Positions 1-12,217 of a stretch of DNA of 64,000 nt are shown in pieces (the stretch's first letter is position 1; every line of letters starts with the position of its first letter). Source of the stretch: Paramecium octaurelia (lineage: Eukaryota; Ciliophora; Oligohymenophorea; Peniculida; Parameciidae); contig CAJJDP010000047.1 of NCBI GenBank assembly GCA_905182995.1, positions 256,046-320,045 of the forward strand. Direction: 5' to 3'. Below the pieces are notes generated by a model that was not told the DNA's origin, made no database searches, and saw only the letters and a program-made list of their open reading frames with translations. The position numbers and the translations under genes were made by a program.

Positions 1-308
1 AAAATTAGAGAACGTTATATAAATAATATCAACCCTGAAATTAATACTGGACCATGGACTGAAGCTGAAGATGCAACCCTTTTTAAATTGTATTAAGAAT
101 ATGGGGGAAATGGAGTCTCATTTCATCTCATTTCAAAGGGAGACCGGTACTCTTATATCTTAATCTATAGGAAAATATGGTTAAAAATAGATTCTATTGT
201 TATATTAGAAGAGTTCATCTTGGCCTCTAAAATCCGTACTAGATTATTTATAAAGTGAATAATGATAGTGGGAATGAAGATTTCAATGAATGTCTAGAGT
301 TTTAATGA
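1..308 (+). CDS. Myb-like DNA-binding protein, 3' end (5' end outside window)
   Basis: The window opens inside a Myb repeat (KIRERYINNINP), followed by a second repeat with WTEAED and, after an intron, ENMVKNRFYCYIRR. These are the classic R2R3 signatures of a nuclear DNA-binding regulator. A 24-nt intron (147..170, GTA...TAG) lies between KGRP and ENMVKN. The two halves of the second repeat sit in different frames, and the break lies in the GGGGG run near 102-106. One base too many there would explain it, so this is a sequencing error or a decayed copy. The stop is TGA at 306..308. The family is clear; target genes cannot be told. Confidence 0.75.
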
Positions 309-672
309 AATTCTTATAACCATTATAACATTATATTATATTCTATAAGATGGGGGTTAATTATATTTATAAAAACTAATTACATAAATTTATAAATTTA
401 GCAATAATCTTTTAGACTAATAATTTATTCATGAATATTTCTAACCTCTTAATCTTTATTAAAAAATACTCGTGATTAATAGCTTAATTGGTATTTTATT
501 GTATGCAGTTTGGATTCAAAGTTTATATAAATATATTGAATCATTCCTATATATCAAATTTAGTAAGTGTTCGTGTTTCCTTTCAATTTATGTTAGATTA
601 AAAGGCAACATAGAAAATTGAAAAATAGTTTAATTAAATGAACTATTAATCGTAAAAATTGGACAGAGAAAA
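309..672. other. intergenic, AT-rich
   Basis: No coherent reading frame in the ciliate code was found on either strand. It probably holds the 3' UTR of the Myb gene and the 5' region of the kinase. Undetected 5' exons of the kinase are possible. Confidence 0.4.
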
Positions 673-2237
673 ATGTGGAAAGGATTCAAGAATTCTAAGT
701 ATCTTAGAAACTGGTGGTAAAGTGTGAAAATGTTATATAGAATCAATATTACTCTCTACTTGCCTTTGGAAATTTAGTCACATTAATAAGCAATAAGAGA
801 GGATATTGCTAATAACAAATAAGAACATATACAATATAACTCCTTAAAGTACACTTGTAAATTTTTTTTCAAAAGTTGTTTCAAGTGTTAGAGTGAAAAG
901 GTATTGATTGAAATAACAATACTTTAGAAAAATCGCAATATAAAATATAGCTGGCATCACTATAAGTAAATGCGGATTTGAATTTGTTATTCATGTGCCA
1001 GATGAATATGATTACAGATACTCATCATTAGATTTGTAAGAAATTCAATATCTAGATTAGTCGAGAAAAAATATTGTCAACACTTTCTGATACTTATTAA
1101 AGACTTGTAAAAAAGTATTTGGCGATTTATCTTACAGATGATCTAACATTGATCCCTTATACTACAACTAAAGTAGATGCTAAAAAAGGAATATGTAGAA
1201 TGCATGGACATCCTATTAATATCGACCCTTAGACACTAGCCAATTATGATTTTTCGACATTGAAAGCACCCGAAGATAATTAAAAGCAGTCAATAAGAAA
1301 AAGTTACGATTACACCCAATAATATAGACTGCTCAAATATTTATATTAAGGAATGTTGGGATAAGTCATCCTAGTTCAAAACATAAAGACAGATAAATAT
1401 TATGTCTTTAAGTTGATGTAAAAGTAGGATGTTATAACTACAGATCATTTAAATCACGCTTAGATTGAAAGAAAACTATTAGAAATACTTGATCATCCTT
1501 TTATAATAAAATTGGTCTAAGCATTTGAAACAGATGACTAATTAATTTATGTATTGCCTTTTTATTAAGGAGGTGATCTATATACTCATTTAAAAAAGGA
1601 AACTAGATTAAAAGAAGAAAGAGTAAAATTTATTGTGGCCTAATTACTCCTGGCTTTAGGCTATATGCACGATAAAGACTATGTGTATCGAGATTTGAAA
1701 CCTGAGAATATTCTCATGGATTCTAGCGGTTACATTGCTTTAACTGATTTGGGATTATGCAAATAATTGCCCAACAACTAACTATCTTATAGTTTTACAG
1801 GATCTGTAGAATACATAGCTCCTGAGATGATTACTGCTGTTGGGTATAACAGAATGATAGATTGGTGGATGTTAGGAATATTAGCATATGAATTGATATT
1901 TGGGATTACACCCTTTTACTGTGATAATCAAAGTTAAGTGTTTGAGTCTATTCAAGAAAGAGAAGTTAGATTCTCAACTAATATTGCCATTTCTCAAGAG
2001 TGCAAAGACTTCATCACCAACCTCTTAAAAAAAGACCCGAAAGAAAGACTGGGATTTAAAAGAGACTTTGTCGATGTATAAATGCATTAATGGTTCAAAG
2101 ATGTTAATTTTGGAGAAGTAATAAGAAAAACAAATTAAACTTGGAAATTAAATTTGAATGATCCTGCAGATTTAAAGTTTTTTGAACCTGAAGATTTAAA
2201 CTTGGGTATCTAATTATTAATATTAAAGAATCTTTGA
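673..2237 (+). CDS. AGC-family Ser/Thr kinase with N-terminal PH-like domain
   Basis: The kinase domain is convincing: VFKLMQK carries the ATP-binding Lys, [10 protein letters not shown] is the catalytic loop, TDLGLCK the Mg loop (DLG instead of DFG), and [11 protein letters not shown] the activation segment end. [12 protein letters not shown] and a C-terminal extension follow, the pattern of AGC kinases. The N-terminal 150-200 residues look like a PH domain (NSKYLRNWW, then [17 protein letters not shown]). Intron 1036..1060 (25 nt) is well supported, and 901..927 is possible. The start ATG is a guess: a TGA lies upstream in frame and the frame breaks once near 971-978 (GCGGATTT). The kinase half is intact to the TGA. 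It converges on the next gene. Confidence 0.75.
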
Positions 2238-2463
2238 ATTCTTAATAGCAAGATAAAGCCCTTATACAAAAGTTTAATTAAGAATTTTAAAATGTTGAAT
2301 TTAATCTGTGAAGTTTATGTTGTATGTATGTTGATTTCAAATAGAAGTTCAATTATTTAATAATAGACTACTCAAATTTTGATCTCAGATTCAACTTAAA
2401 ATCTTTTATGTTCCATTTAGATATATATATAAATTAGCAAATTAATATCATCATTTTTACTGT

Positions 2464-3158
2464 TCACTCTATGACTTAGTCTTACGATAATAACTTTTTG
2501 AATTTTTTATTTCCTATCATTTTTTCTGAACTTCCTGGACTTGCAGGTCTAAAAGATATTAATTATAATTAAGATACATCTCTTTTTTAAGAATTGCATT
2601 AACCATAAGTGTTGCATTTCTTTAGGTTTATCTGCGAACGAATAAAGCTTGTTATTCATTATTTTATTCTGCTTAGAACTTTATCTAATCAGTCTCTTTT
2701 GTTAAGAAACTTAAGCTAGATAATCTTCTGAATTATGGTCTTTTTTCATTGACTTAGATATTTAAATTTTCATATTAGAGTTTGTCAAATTTATTTCTTT
2801 CCTCTTGCATAATTTTAAAATCATTGTGATCTCTATTGTATTTAATTTCTTAATTTTTCACTATTGAAAATCTCTTTGAAACTTTATTGAGAATTCCTCT
2901 CATGGAAGACATCTTATAAAATTCTTCCTTTTTACGTTTCTACTCTCTAATGTAAATGATTTAATCTAATAAAGCCTTTCTTTGCACATGATTTTCTAGA
3001 AATTTTAATGCTTTAGAAACTTATAAAGGATCAAATGGATTTTTCATTTCTTAAACAGCTTAACTTAACATATCCTTGTTTCTTTTTTTTTTAAGTAGGT
3101 GTATTTTTTGAGAACAATTATATTTAGTTTCGGAAGTAGGAGTAAGTGATTTTTTCAT
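2464..3158 (-). CDS. small basic protein, unknown function
   Basis: A 221-residue Lys/Arg/Gln-rich protein read in the ciliate code, with one 29-nt intron (2549..2577, GTATCT...TTTTAG). Removing it gives an exact frame and a natural end at TGA (2464..2466). It contains helical stretches such as MKNPFDPLQVSKALKFLENH and short coiled-coil-like segments, but no catalytic motif or membrane segment. No family was recognised. Its start codon lies only 12 bp from that of the divergent coiled-coil gene at 3171, so the two must share a promoter region. Confidence 0.75.
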
Positions 3159-3170
3159 ATTAATTTTATA
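3159..3170. promoter_or_regulatory. 12-bp gap between divergent start codons
   Basis: Only 12 AT-only bases separate two divergent ATGs (3158 minus, 3171 plus). Any promoter elements or 5' UTRs must overlap or lie inside the neighbouring coding sequence. This is inferred from the two gene models, and no motif is recognised. Confidence 0.5.
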
Positions 3171-4422
3171 ATGAATTAACAAAAGCCCCCGACAACCTAG
3201 ACCAAAAAGGTAGATTAATCAGTTTCAACAATTACAAAAAAATCGCAATCAGCTTCAAGAAAGGATTCCTCATTTCAATAAGCAGCTGTTCGATAAGTTT
3301 TAGTTGGAGGATAACCAGGAGTATTATAATATTTAAATTTCTAAAGGATGGCTTATGGTGTTATGCATAAGATTAGCCTTCCCCAAATCTGGCTAGCATC
3401 AAGGAAATTAATACTCAGATGAATTAAAAGTTCAAGTAAATTGAATCCAATATTGAATCAGAAATAGTTGAAACTTTAAGATAATAATGTCATAATTTAG
3501 GGTTGGAATTAGAGAATGTGAATGTTTAGAATTAAAATTTAAAAATTGACATAGCCTAATAAAATAAATATATAGACTAATAAACTAAAAAGCTTGAAAC
3601 AGCTATGAAAGAAATTGAAAATTTAAGGAATGTTAAAGCATCTCTTCAATCTCAATGTGATACAATTAAGGATCTATATAATAAAACCAAGAGGGAATTA
3701 GCAGGAATCAATTAGGAATTGGAATAGGAGAAGAAGGAAAATGAAGAAATGTCTCAGCAAATCGCTAAATTATAAGGATTATATTAAGAAATGTAGAAAG
3801 CAAATAAAGTTGAAGTTGATAACCTCAAAGAGAGACTTGAAGAATTAGAAGAGGAAAATGAAGAATTTAAAAGGAAATTTTAGATGAAGGGAGAAATAGA
3901 TAAGAGATTGGATTAGGAAAGTATGGAATGATTTTTAATAGGAATTATCCATTAGAATCAATAGAAATTGAATTAAGTGTCTGAAAATGAGAGGAAGTTA
4001 GAAAAGATGGGTAAGCTATTAGAAGAAAATGCAACTTTAAGTGAAAGATTGGGAGAGAGTGAAACATTAAGAAGAAGGTTTATGGAGAAGAATAATCAAT
4101 ATGAAAAGGAAATTAAAATAGTAAACTATAATTATAATGCATCAAGCTTGTTGAAAGTAAATTAGAAGTAGAGAAGCAAATGGTGGCTTTGAAAAAGAGA
4201 GTGAATGATTTATAAGTAATGAAATCAACTAATCAAAAAATATTGGAAGATAAAATCAATAAATTACAAGAGCAATGTACCCAATAGTAGTAATAAAATG
4301 AAAAACTAATTTAATAATTAAAAAGAAATCAAAAATAGTAAAATCATCATCAACAAAATTAAGAGGAAGATGTCTCAGATTATGAAGATGTGGAATCAAA
4401 ACCATAACTCTTTGGAGCTTGA
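3171..4422 (+). CDS. coiled-coil protein
   Basis: Roughly 390 residues. The N-terminus is Ser/Thr/Gln-rich and basic (MNQQKPPTTQTKK), then comes a short conserved-looking patch (GGQPGDGLWCYAQDQPSPNL). After that the protein is almost all heptad-type coiled coil rich in E, K, L and Q, ending in an acidic tail (EEDVSDYEDVESK). Three introns of 26, 21 and 26 nt (3321..3346, 3921..3941, 4121..4146) are needed to keep the frame, and all three splice cleanly. A structural role in the ciliate cortex or basal body is possible but not shown. No family was recognised. Confidence 0.85.
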
Positions 4423-4452
4423 TTAAAATAATCTTATTATATAAATATAATT

Positions 4453-5672
4453 ATGTTATCATTAAAAGAATATCAAAGAAGGACTCCAAATCAGCTATCT
4501 GAAGATCAGTATAAAATGGATACTCTTAAATATTTACTATCGTCATAACCCAGTGTTAATCGATAGAGTATTACAAAAATCTAAAATTAGAGAATTTAAA
4601 TTGTACTATTCAAAATTTACCTTTGAAGTCTCCATATTAGAATTATGTCAAATCTTAATCTTCAAACAAACATTCAAAACTCACCCCTGAAAAATTATTA
4701 CAACCTATCTAAAAATCTTATATAATACAAGGAAATCTCTCAAATCGTAATCTTAGAATGAAAAAAATAAATAAATTGCATAAGAGTCAAAGCCAAATTG
4801 AACATGTGTATTTTCCCTAAATTATTAATAAAATTCGAAGAAAAAGCGGTTAAGAACCACTCAGCGATAAACAAGTATATTTTATTAAATATTATTAGGT
4901 TAGATTGGCTTCTCTTTATCCAAATACTTACGTAGCTTTTCATTTGCAATAAAAGGAGTCAAAAAGAAATGAAATGAGAAAGAAAACAATATTTAAAAGA
5001 ATGTCAAGTATTTTGATTAAGCACTCCAATAATTTAAAATCTTAGACTCTAATAGGAACACTCTAGTAGAATATTATTGATGAAATTCCTTCTAAATTGG
5101 TTGAAAAACCATAAAATAATAGCCAAAAACATGTTTAAAAATCAATTAAATGCTTGAGAGAATCCTAAGAATTATTTTGTAATATGGAGTACTCTGAAAA
5201 ATTATTGTCCTAAGATGAACTCTAAAAAAATTCTTAATCTCTAACTACTTCACCTAAAATCAACAAAAATTAAAAATCATTGAAGAGATTTCTTGATTCT
5301 TAAAAAGTAGTCCTAGATATTTGCAAAAAACATCGAAAAACATTTAGTTCTATTCAAAATTATGTTAATGAACGTTCAAAAAGCAATCAGGCGAAATCAA
5401 AAGGTTTAATCTAAAGCTAAATTCATTTTTAATATTAAAATTTACAAAGCCTTACAGAAACGGACACCTCTTCACCTATCAAACTAAAAACGACAAAATC
5501 TTGGCGAAAGCATAATCATATAAAATCTCTTTCAAATCTCCAAGAAATAAGAGAAATATCAACATACAGATTAAATAATTATATAATCTAATAATCAGCT
5601 TAAAAATTCAAAAATGTATATATATCAAGTTCTAGTAAATCTAAACAAATTTAAGATAAAATGTCAACTTGA
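4453..5672 (+). CDS. basic Ser/Gln/Lys-rich protein, unknown
   Basis: It starts 30 bp after the previous stop, on the same strand. One intron (4603..4628, 26 nt) joins the first 50 codons to a long frame ending at TGA 5670..5672, giving a protein of about 397 residues. Low-complexity K/S/Q stretches dominate. A few hydrophobic patches (KYYQVRLASLYPNTYVAFHL) suggest a small folded part near residues 110-140. There are no transmembrane segments or recognisable domains. The function is unknown; the amino-acid balance and clean splice argue it is a real gene. Confidence 0.75.
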
Positions 5673-6149
5673 CTAAAATTTACATTTAAAAAGTCTCTTT
5701 ATATCACAGCAACTAATTTTACAAAATTCATTTATTTATCATTAAATACATATTTAAATATTTAAATGTATATTCGAAGTAATAATTTGAGATCTTATTG
5801 TTATAAATTATCTTTAAAGCATGAGTGCAGATGCCTGAATTCAAACATTAATGAGCTTTATCAATAATACACATTTGGTTTGTTAATATTTTTCTTTGAA
5901 ATCTATGTTCTATAAAATAGAAGTTTTCTTAAATTACAGATTTAATGAGAAAAACCATTCTAAATTTATTCATAATTAAGAAAATCAAGGTTAAAAAACG
6001 TTTTTGTTGAAGATCAATTCCTAATACATTAGAGTTTACAAGGAATGAAAGAAATTTTATTTTATTAATATTTTTATTAAAAAGAACAAGAACAAGAACG
6101 ACAATGGGATTGTATTTAATTATTGTTATGACATATTAGAGATATAAAG
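5673..6149. other. intergenic, AT-rich
   Basis: 477 bp between two same-strand genes. No coherent ciliate-code frame was seen on either strand. A short purine run (AAAGAACAAGAACAAGAACG) sits near 6080. Confidence 0.5.
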
Positions 6150-6584
6150 ATGAGACTTCTTTTAAGCAATACATTTATGTCTTTAGTAGTGGTTGTAAAC
6201 TTAGCTTTGGTTTCCTATTTGAAGGAAAATGATGGAGGTGATTATACACAATTTTCATACATCACTAATATTAGCACAACTGACCACGATAAATATAGAA
6301 ATTATTTAAACCTTGCAATATCTGCCTTTGTTTTGATGTTAGTAGGATTTCTTGTTGGAATGGTCCAACCATTTTTGAAATAAGCTGCTTTGGCTTATGT
6401 GATGGCGCTCTTAATATTAACAGGATATGTGTGCTTATTTGCAGGTGTATTCATAAATGACACCTTCTCATACAATTTTGCAGATGGAAAATCCTTTAAT
6501 TACAGTTTGGCATCATTCTTTGGTATGGGAGGAGTATTTATCTAAGGAATGGTAAATTCTTGGAGATAAAGATCAGTTGAGTGA
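6150..6584 (+). CDS. four-transmembrane protein
   Basis: 144 residues without an intron. Hydrophobic segments at about residues 7-27, 54-74, 80-102 and 120-138 predict four membrane helices with short termini, a tetraspan or claudin-like topology. A polar loop with possible N-glycosylation sites lies between helices 1 and 2. An in-frame TGA just upstream supports the ATG at 6150. No enzymatic motif. The downstream gene converges with only 26 bp between the stops. It resembles in layout the second four-TM gene at 10049, but not obviously in sequence. Confidence 0.8.
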
Positions 6585-6610
6585 ATATTTATCATTATTC
6601 ATTATATAAA

Positions 6611-6984
6611 TCACATACATTAATTCTTGCAATGAAAATTTATATACGAATAAGGGTATTTAAAAATATCTACATTCTTATTGTTATCATTATTTTCTTT
6701 TAATTTACTTCTTGATTTAATGTAATCAGATACACACTAAGTTTCTTGGTTATTTATATTAAGGATTGCCATATATTAGCAAAACTATATCTTCTCAAGC
6801 AATTAAACATTATCTTTTGTCCTGTTTTTCCATATTTTTTTTTTAATTTCTATTTGAAATATCATTATCTCTTCTTATTTGGTAATATTATTAAGAAATT
6901 ACTTAGTTTTAGAGTTTAACAGTATTAATATACAACTATTTGGTTACTTAATCCCCAGCCAATTTCAAATTAAATTCTATCCAT
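6611..6984 (-). CDS. small hypothetical protein
   Basis: 113 residues with a 32-nt intron (6902..6933). It starts MDRIQFEIGWGLSNQIV and continues with a K/N/Q-rich helical region, ending at TGA 6611..6613. Removing the intron gives an exact frame. No domain, signal peptide or membrane helix is visible. The short length and biased composition make it less certain than its neighbours. Confidence 0.55.
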
Positions 6985-7447
6985 TAAAATAAAAAAGAGT
7001 AATTCTGAAAATTCAGCCCTAATTTTGAACGTTTTTATAAGAATATATAATAGAATGTCTACTTTAAAAAAGTATATATTAAAAATATAGATAGGTATTC
7101 TAGAGAACACTGGAAACAGTAAGTTTAGAATCAAAAAGCAACTCTCAATTTTTGAAGCATGAGTATAAATTGAATTTTGGTTTCCAAAAGAACTCTGTTT
7201 TTCTTCTTCATAATCAAGTTTGTCTCATTTAATTTTTATATTTCTTATTGAATTCTTCTTTATAAAATATTTCCTGTTTTGAAGGAAAATCTCAAGTGAT
7301 ATGGATGCAATCAATTATTTATAAAACTAATTTTATGATTTCAGAATAAAAATCTATCATAATTGGATATTAATTCCTAACATTTTTTTACATGGGAAGA
7401 CAATTAAAAATTAAAATAATAAATGAATATTTTGGGCATAACAAATT
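6985..7447. other. intergenic
   Basis: 463 bp between two minus-strand genes. Only short frames broken by TGA were found. Nothing recognisable. Confidence 0.5.
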
Positions 7448-8483
7448 TCAATAATTATGTATTGGAATTTTCTTAAATAAGTTTAAATGTTTGTTTGCCT
7501 ATATAAATGTTCTCAAATCTTCAATATGTCTCTCTATCCAATTAATGTTCAACTTGAAATGATTAACACACAACAACACAGCTTAGCACAAAAAAATAAT
7601 ATTTAAATAATTACTATTCTATTCTCAATATTCTCTTCAATCATCGTTAATAATATACTAGATAAGGCTTTATTGCATTTCGAGACCTACCTAAACTCCA
7701 AACCTATTTCCATATATAACAAATTGTCAATGATTTTCTATCTCAAATATTCAACCTTTTCTTTATCATAGATTTATTCTATTAAATCCCTTAAATCCAT
7801 TAATATTCTATGCACTAATTATGATGATGTAGTGAAACATAAACTATAATTTAAAATTTAGCACATCTTTCTCTCCTGCTAAAGGATATCGCTGTTATAG
7901 TATTTAGATTGCAACACCTTATTATTTATAAAGATATACTTCCTAGCACAAATCGTCTATGTATATTGGATACAAATCAACAAGTTTTGATGAAATGTAA
8001 ATACTACAACCTGAAATTAATTCCAATTCTTTAAATGTCAGATGAAATGTGTTTTATAAATACTAATAAACCAATTCGATAGCTTTGAAAATTGTCTCAG
8101 TAGTAACTTTTTTAAATTTTTTCATCTTATAAACCATCCAATCTAACGCTCGCTCTAACTGTTCTCCTGTAAAATCATGTTAATCAATGTTCAATTTATT
8201 CAACTATTTTAAATTTTCATCTTACTTATTATTCTATTACTAGTTCATATTAATAAATTTCATATCGAAATTTATCAAAATAACAGAGAATATCTTTCTC
8301 TGTCTCTTTTCCGGACCGTATTAAGTTATTGATCTACTAAAACTCTGCATTTTCCACTTAAATGAGCATCCTTCCAATACTAACAGGTATCAATGCATTT
8401 CTTCTTTTGCCCTTCTAGATTTTTATTTCATCCTTTTATTATTTCACTCCTTTCTCCTAAAAATGTATAAATGGAAAGTTCAT
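7448..8483 (-). CDS. cyclin-like protein (frame breaks in C-terminal half)
   Basis: A cyclin box is recognisable: RALDWMVYKMKKFKKVTTET, ELISGCSIYISSKLVDLYP, then EKDVLNFKL and TTSSQLVHRILMDLRD, the order of a cyclin N- and C-fold. It would bind and activate a CDK. One 22-nt intron (8204..8225) is clear. The frame must shift near 7835-7850 and again near 7575-7600. Neither shift is explained by a standard short intron (a 37-nt or a 17-nt intron would be needed), so indel errors or an early pseudogene are possible. A second cell-cycle gene, CKS1, lies 17 kb away. Confidence 0.7.
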
Positions 8484-8622
8484 ATTTGAAATATCCTAAA
8501 ACGCCGATCTAACTCTATTTCTAGAACTTAGGAGTAATTCTTGGTTCTATTCTATTTTGTTGTGTTTGGTATAAAAATTTTTTTAGTTCATAAAAATATT
8601 TAATAATTAATAATTAACGAAT

Positions 8623-9732
8623 ATGATCAATCCATAAATAACCAACCTGACAAAATAATTAAAAATAAAGGATGATGCAATTCAAAAAGCATATTTAATT
8701 ATAGAAGCTCAATAAAAAGAGATTTTGAATTTGTAATAATTTGTGTAACATTCTGAAAAAAAATAATCAAAATCAAGAAATGTAAGCAAATCAATGCATA
8801 ATATCAATCTACAAACATAAATCGAAAATTATAAACAAGAAATTAATAATTTCCTTGAGTATGAAATAATGATTGAATACTTTTTTCATAATCAATTAAA
8901 AAATCAATAAGTTATTGTAAGCAACTCAAAGATAACCGAATTAAATGTTGAATTGGAATATTGGTAAAATTTATATTAAGAAACAATGAAAACATTAGAG
9001 AAGGCAATTAAAATAAACAATGCTTTAGAATAATAAAATTTAGAATTATAATAGTATTTAGAGTAAGTTGTTTATGAAAATAAACTTGCCAGATAATTCA
9101 TCTAATAATTAACTAAATCTGAAAATAATTCAAGCTAATAGGTCGATGTATTGGATTTTATTAGCTGTTCATCAATAGAAGCACTAAATTAATCCTTTTA
9201 AACATTCTCAAGTTTTATCTCGGAAGTAGTAGTATGTGCTACTACAAAATTTAAATTGAAATAATGCGATGAAACATATCAGATCTCTGATTTTAAAAAA
9301 GAGATTAAACAACTTCAATCTACTTCTTTGTAATATGAAGTTTTATTACAAGAGATAATTAATATATTGGGAATCAATTTGGATTAAAGATCATTTTTAT
9401 AATACCAGAGCCAAATTGTAAAAGAAATTAAAAGTTTAAAATTTTAAATCCTAACTCATTACGAATCAAATAAAGAAAATGAAATCAACTAAAGCAACAT
9501 ACATTTAAATTTCTAAAAGTTGTCTACAATAATAAATTAGTTTAATATGATTTTCAATTAAATCCTGTAAAATATTAAAGAGGATCAAAAAATGAATGAA
9601 ATATTATCTTAGATTCTTAATTTAATTAATCTACTTTTTAATGAAATTACAGAGAGCAAGCTTGTTAATGTTAAATTATTAAATGGTTTAAACAGTTCTT
9701 GTAGGCAGCTCAGAAATAGTTACTAAAAATGA
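8623..9732 (+). CDS. coiled-coil protein, intronless
   Basis: A single open frame of 369 residues in the ciliate code, ending at TGA 9730..9732. It is helical and rich in N, Q, K, E, I and L throughout, with heptad-like spacing. The centre has a short Ser/Cys-containing break (DFISCSSIEALNQS). There is no membrane segment and no catalytic motif. Its start lies 139 bp from the divergent cyclin start. A cytoskeletal or scaffolding role is the usual reading for such proteins but is only an inference. Confidence 0.8.
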
Positions 9733-9747
9733 ATTTTTTATAACATT

Positions 9748-10002
9748 ATGAATAGAATTTTATTTTAAATTAACATTTATTAAAAGTTATTTCAATAATA
9801 GAATAATAATTTGTTCAGCTGCATTGTTAAATTTCTTTAGAAATATTCTATAAGATAGGAAAACTTCCTCTTGCATATTATAATCTCCTTATCCAATACA
9901 ACGAAATTCTTGAACATTCTTAAGATTAAAACATCCAACAAAACTTATCAATTGAAATTTTATATAACTTAATAATTTTTAATTATTAAAAATAGCTATT
10001 GA
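9748..10002 (+). CDS. possible small ORF, unknown
   Basis: An 84-residue ciliate-code frame begins 16 bp after the previous stop. The composition (N, Q, K, I, L) is like neighbouring proteins, but TGA-free runs of this length also occur by chance in AT-rich DNA. No domain. It could be a missed last exon of the coiled-coil gene, or simply the 3' region. Confidence 0.25.
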
Positions 10003-10048
10003 TAGAATAATATATTTAATTTTTTTTTTAATACTAAAAAGCATCCAT

Positions 10049-10669
10049 ATGGAAAAAAATGTAGAATCAGTTCAAAATCCAATTTATATAAAGTAATAAA
10101 CCAAATAATATAATCAAATGCACTCCATATTTATCATATTAGGATTGATTTTTATTTGCGTCTCAGAGTTTTTAGATGTAGCATGGATGAATGGAAGTAC
10201 AAAGCAAGCCAAAGTTGCATTAACATTTACAGGAAAATGCTGCTATTCTGATTTAAAAAATGAATAATGCTATTCTTTAGAAGACTGCAACACTTATATT
10301 TGCATTTATGAAAACTATCTTCCTCTCATGAGTGGTTTAACAATTGGATTTGCTTTAACTTCAATACTGTTAAATCTCATAATATATTAGATTATCAGCA
10401 CAATTCGAAAGTAAACCTTGTAGATTATTAATATTGTTGATATATTTTAAAATTTGATACCACCTGTAATAACCTTGTTTGCTTTTGTCAATATTTTAAT
10501 TTTAGAATCAATGTATTCAGAATGGAATTTCTCGGTTGCAATCATAATTCTGTTGGTTTTAAGTTGCTCAAGCTTTATTGCCTCATTTATATTTCTCTTA
10601 GGAAACACAATAAAAAAGCGAAACCTCAAACAAGGATTGGAATAGCCGTTGATATCCTAAACTTAATGA
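10049..10669 (+). CDS. four-transmembrane protein with Cys-rich loop
   Basis: 206 residues, no intron. Hydrophobic helices lie at about residues 27-45, 92-117, 140-158 and 165-186. The loop between helices 1 and 2 holds six Cys in a short stretch (CCYSDLKNEQCYSLEDCN and YIC), which suggests disulphides on the outside of the cell or in a vesicle lumen. The tail is basic (KKRNLKQ). Topology resembles tetraspan proteins, but the CCG motif of true tetraspanins is absent. Function unknown. Confidence 0.8.
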
Positions 10670-10884
10670 ATAAATTTAAATATGTATGTTGAATATTATT
10701 GTTAATCAATATAACAATTGAAAGCTCTAGAGAGAAATGAGAATTTCAAAACTAAGAAAAACAAAAAATGCATAATGTAATATAATTTAACTCAATGTGC
10801 ATGATGATTGTGGTTATGATAAATTAATCCATAAATTTTTTTGTTCTTTATTCATATCTATTCTATTTATAATATGATAAATAC

Positions 10885-12216
10885 TTTATCAATAATTCTT
10901 CATAATATAAAATGGATTTTTGATATTATTATATCTGAAATGAATTTAATTAATTTATGTAAGTTTGAGAATGTGAATATTTATACTTTAATTTTTTTTG
11001 GAATTTGTAAGTTTAACTTTTGATTGTTAATATTTTTTATTTCTAATAAACCATTAAAAAAAAGAATTTGAATATTTCATTGTTATTTTATTTTTTCAAA
11101 CTGAAATATTACTTTCTGAAATTTAATTATTTATCATTAATTGATTCATTTAGAAAATTTATCACCATATTCAGCATTTTTGTTTGTTCATAAATTAAGT
11201 AAAATGACTTTCAATATGTACGTTATAATGTTCTTATTTTATTATTTATATATTTAAGTAGTTTCTTAAACCTTACTTTCTGCCAAATATTTGGTTAACT
11301 CTATAAAGAAATTGCTTCATAATCATGGAATGTATATTGCTTTAACATTTTTATAAAAGAGGGTATCCTACTATTAATTCTCTATTTCAATCTATTCAAT
11401 CAATTTTATTAAAAAATATTTTTTTGAATATAATTGAATACCTATACTGTTCGTTTGCTCTCCAGTTTCATCAAATATTTCTAAATTTTTGATTTCCTAA
11501 ATTATAACGCAAAATATATTATCCTCAATTTCATATATTGATACTCAACTTCTGTTCTCTAGATTGTGATACCTGAAGTTTTTTTTGATTTTTTCCTTCA
11601 TATAAAAATTTGATTACTCTAATATAAAATTACGACTTGAAATTATCATATACCATTTACTTTTCTATACTAAAATAATATTCAATGTAATTTGTTTAAT
11701 TGTGCCTCAAATTAGTTCTGAACTCATCCAATTCGGTTACATAATCATCCTAATCCAAATATAAGTAAGCAAAAATCAGTACTATGCTACGCAAATGTTA
11801 TTTCAGCACCCAAAAAATAATTCCTCATAAAATACCTCAATGATAAAAAAATTTAAATATTTGTGGCAGCAGATCCTAAATGTTAAGAAAAACGTTTGCT
11901 TATTTATCAGTCCTTAGATTTAAAACACACTCCAATGGGCCTAGCATTATCTAAAATAAAAGTGTCTTGATATTATCATAAAAATGACAATAAAGAATCT
12001 ATCGTCTTAAAATATATAAATTCCATGAAGTCAAGAAAACTATGCTCAAATATTTTTTGTTACAAAAAAGCAGAAACTTAGTAGTTACCTCTTCCCCAAG
12101 TTATGAAATATATAATCAAAATTCTTCGTAACTTTAAAAATCAAGTGCAATTATATTTATCCAATATAATGCATTTATATTATAATTTTAATCCAAAAAA
12201 TTAATCTTAATTATAT
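10885..12216. repeat. copy 1 of triplicated block (1332 bp)
   Basis: The first and longest of three copies of one non-coding stretch. It ends directly at a single N (12217). On reading, the other two copies look identical to the corresponding parts of this one, which argues for unmerged contig ends rather than old duplication. The block contains a decayed minus-strand reading frame (see 11323..11706). Confidence 0.85.
11323..11706 (-). pseudogene. decayed reading frame of unknown origin
   Basis: On the minus strand one frame reads as protein-like sequence (NFILEQSNFYMKEKIKK, then EIEDNIFCVIIQEIKNLEI and DETGEQTNSIGIQLYS) interrupted by TGA at 11545..11547 and bounded by others. A further stretch upstream in another frame contains TFILDNARPIGVCFKSKD. 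No family was recognised. Such TGA-broken frames are what a dead ciliate gene would look like, but chance cannot be excluded. The same relic appears in both other copies of the block. Confidence 0.3.
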
Positions 12217-12217
12217 N

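Noticed and set aside
901-927. 27-nt GTA...TAG intron in the AGC kinase
   Set aside because: Plausible, but removing it does not change the frame or repair the break near 975, so it is left as a possibility only.
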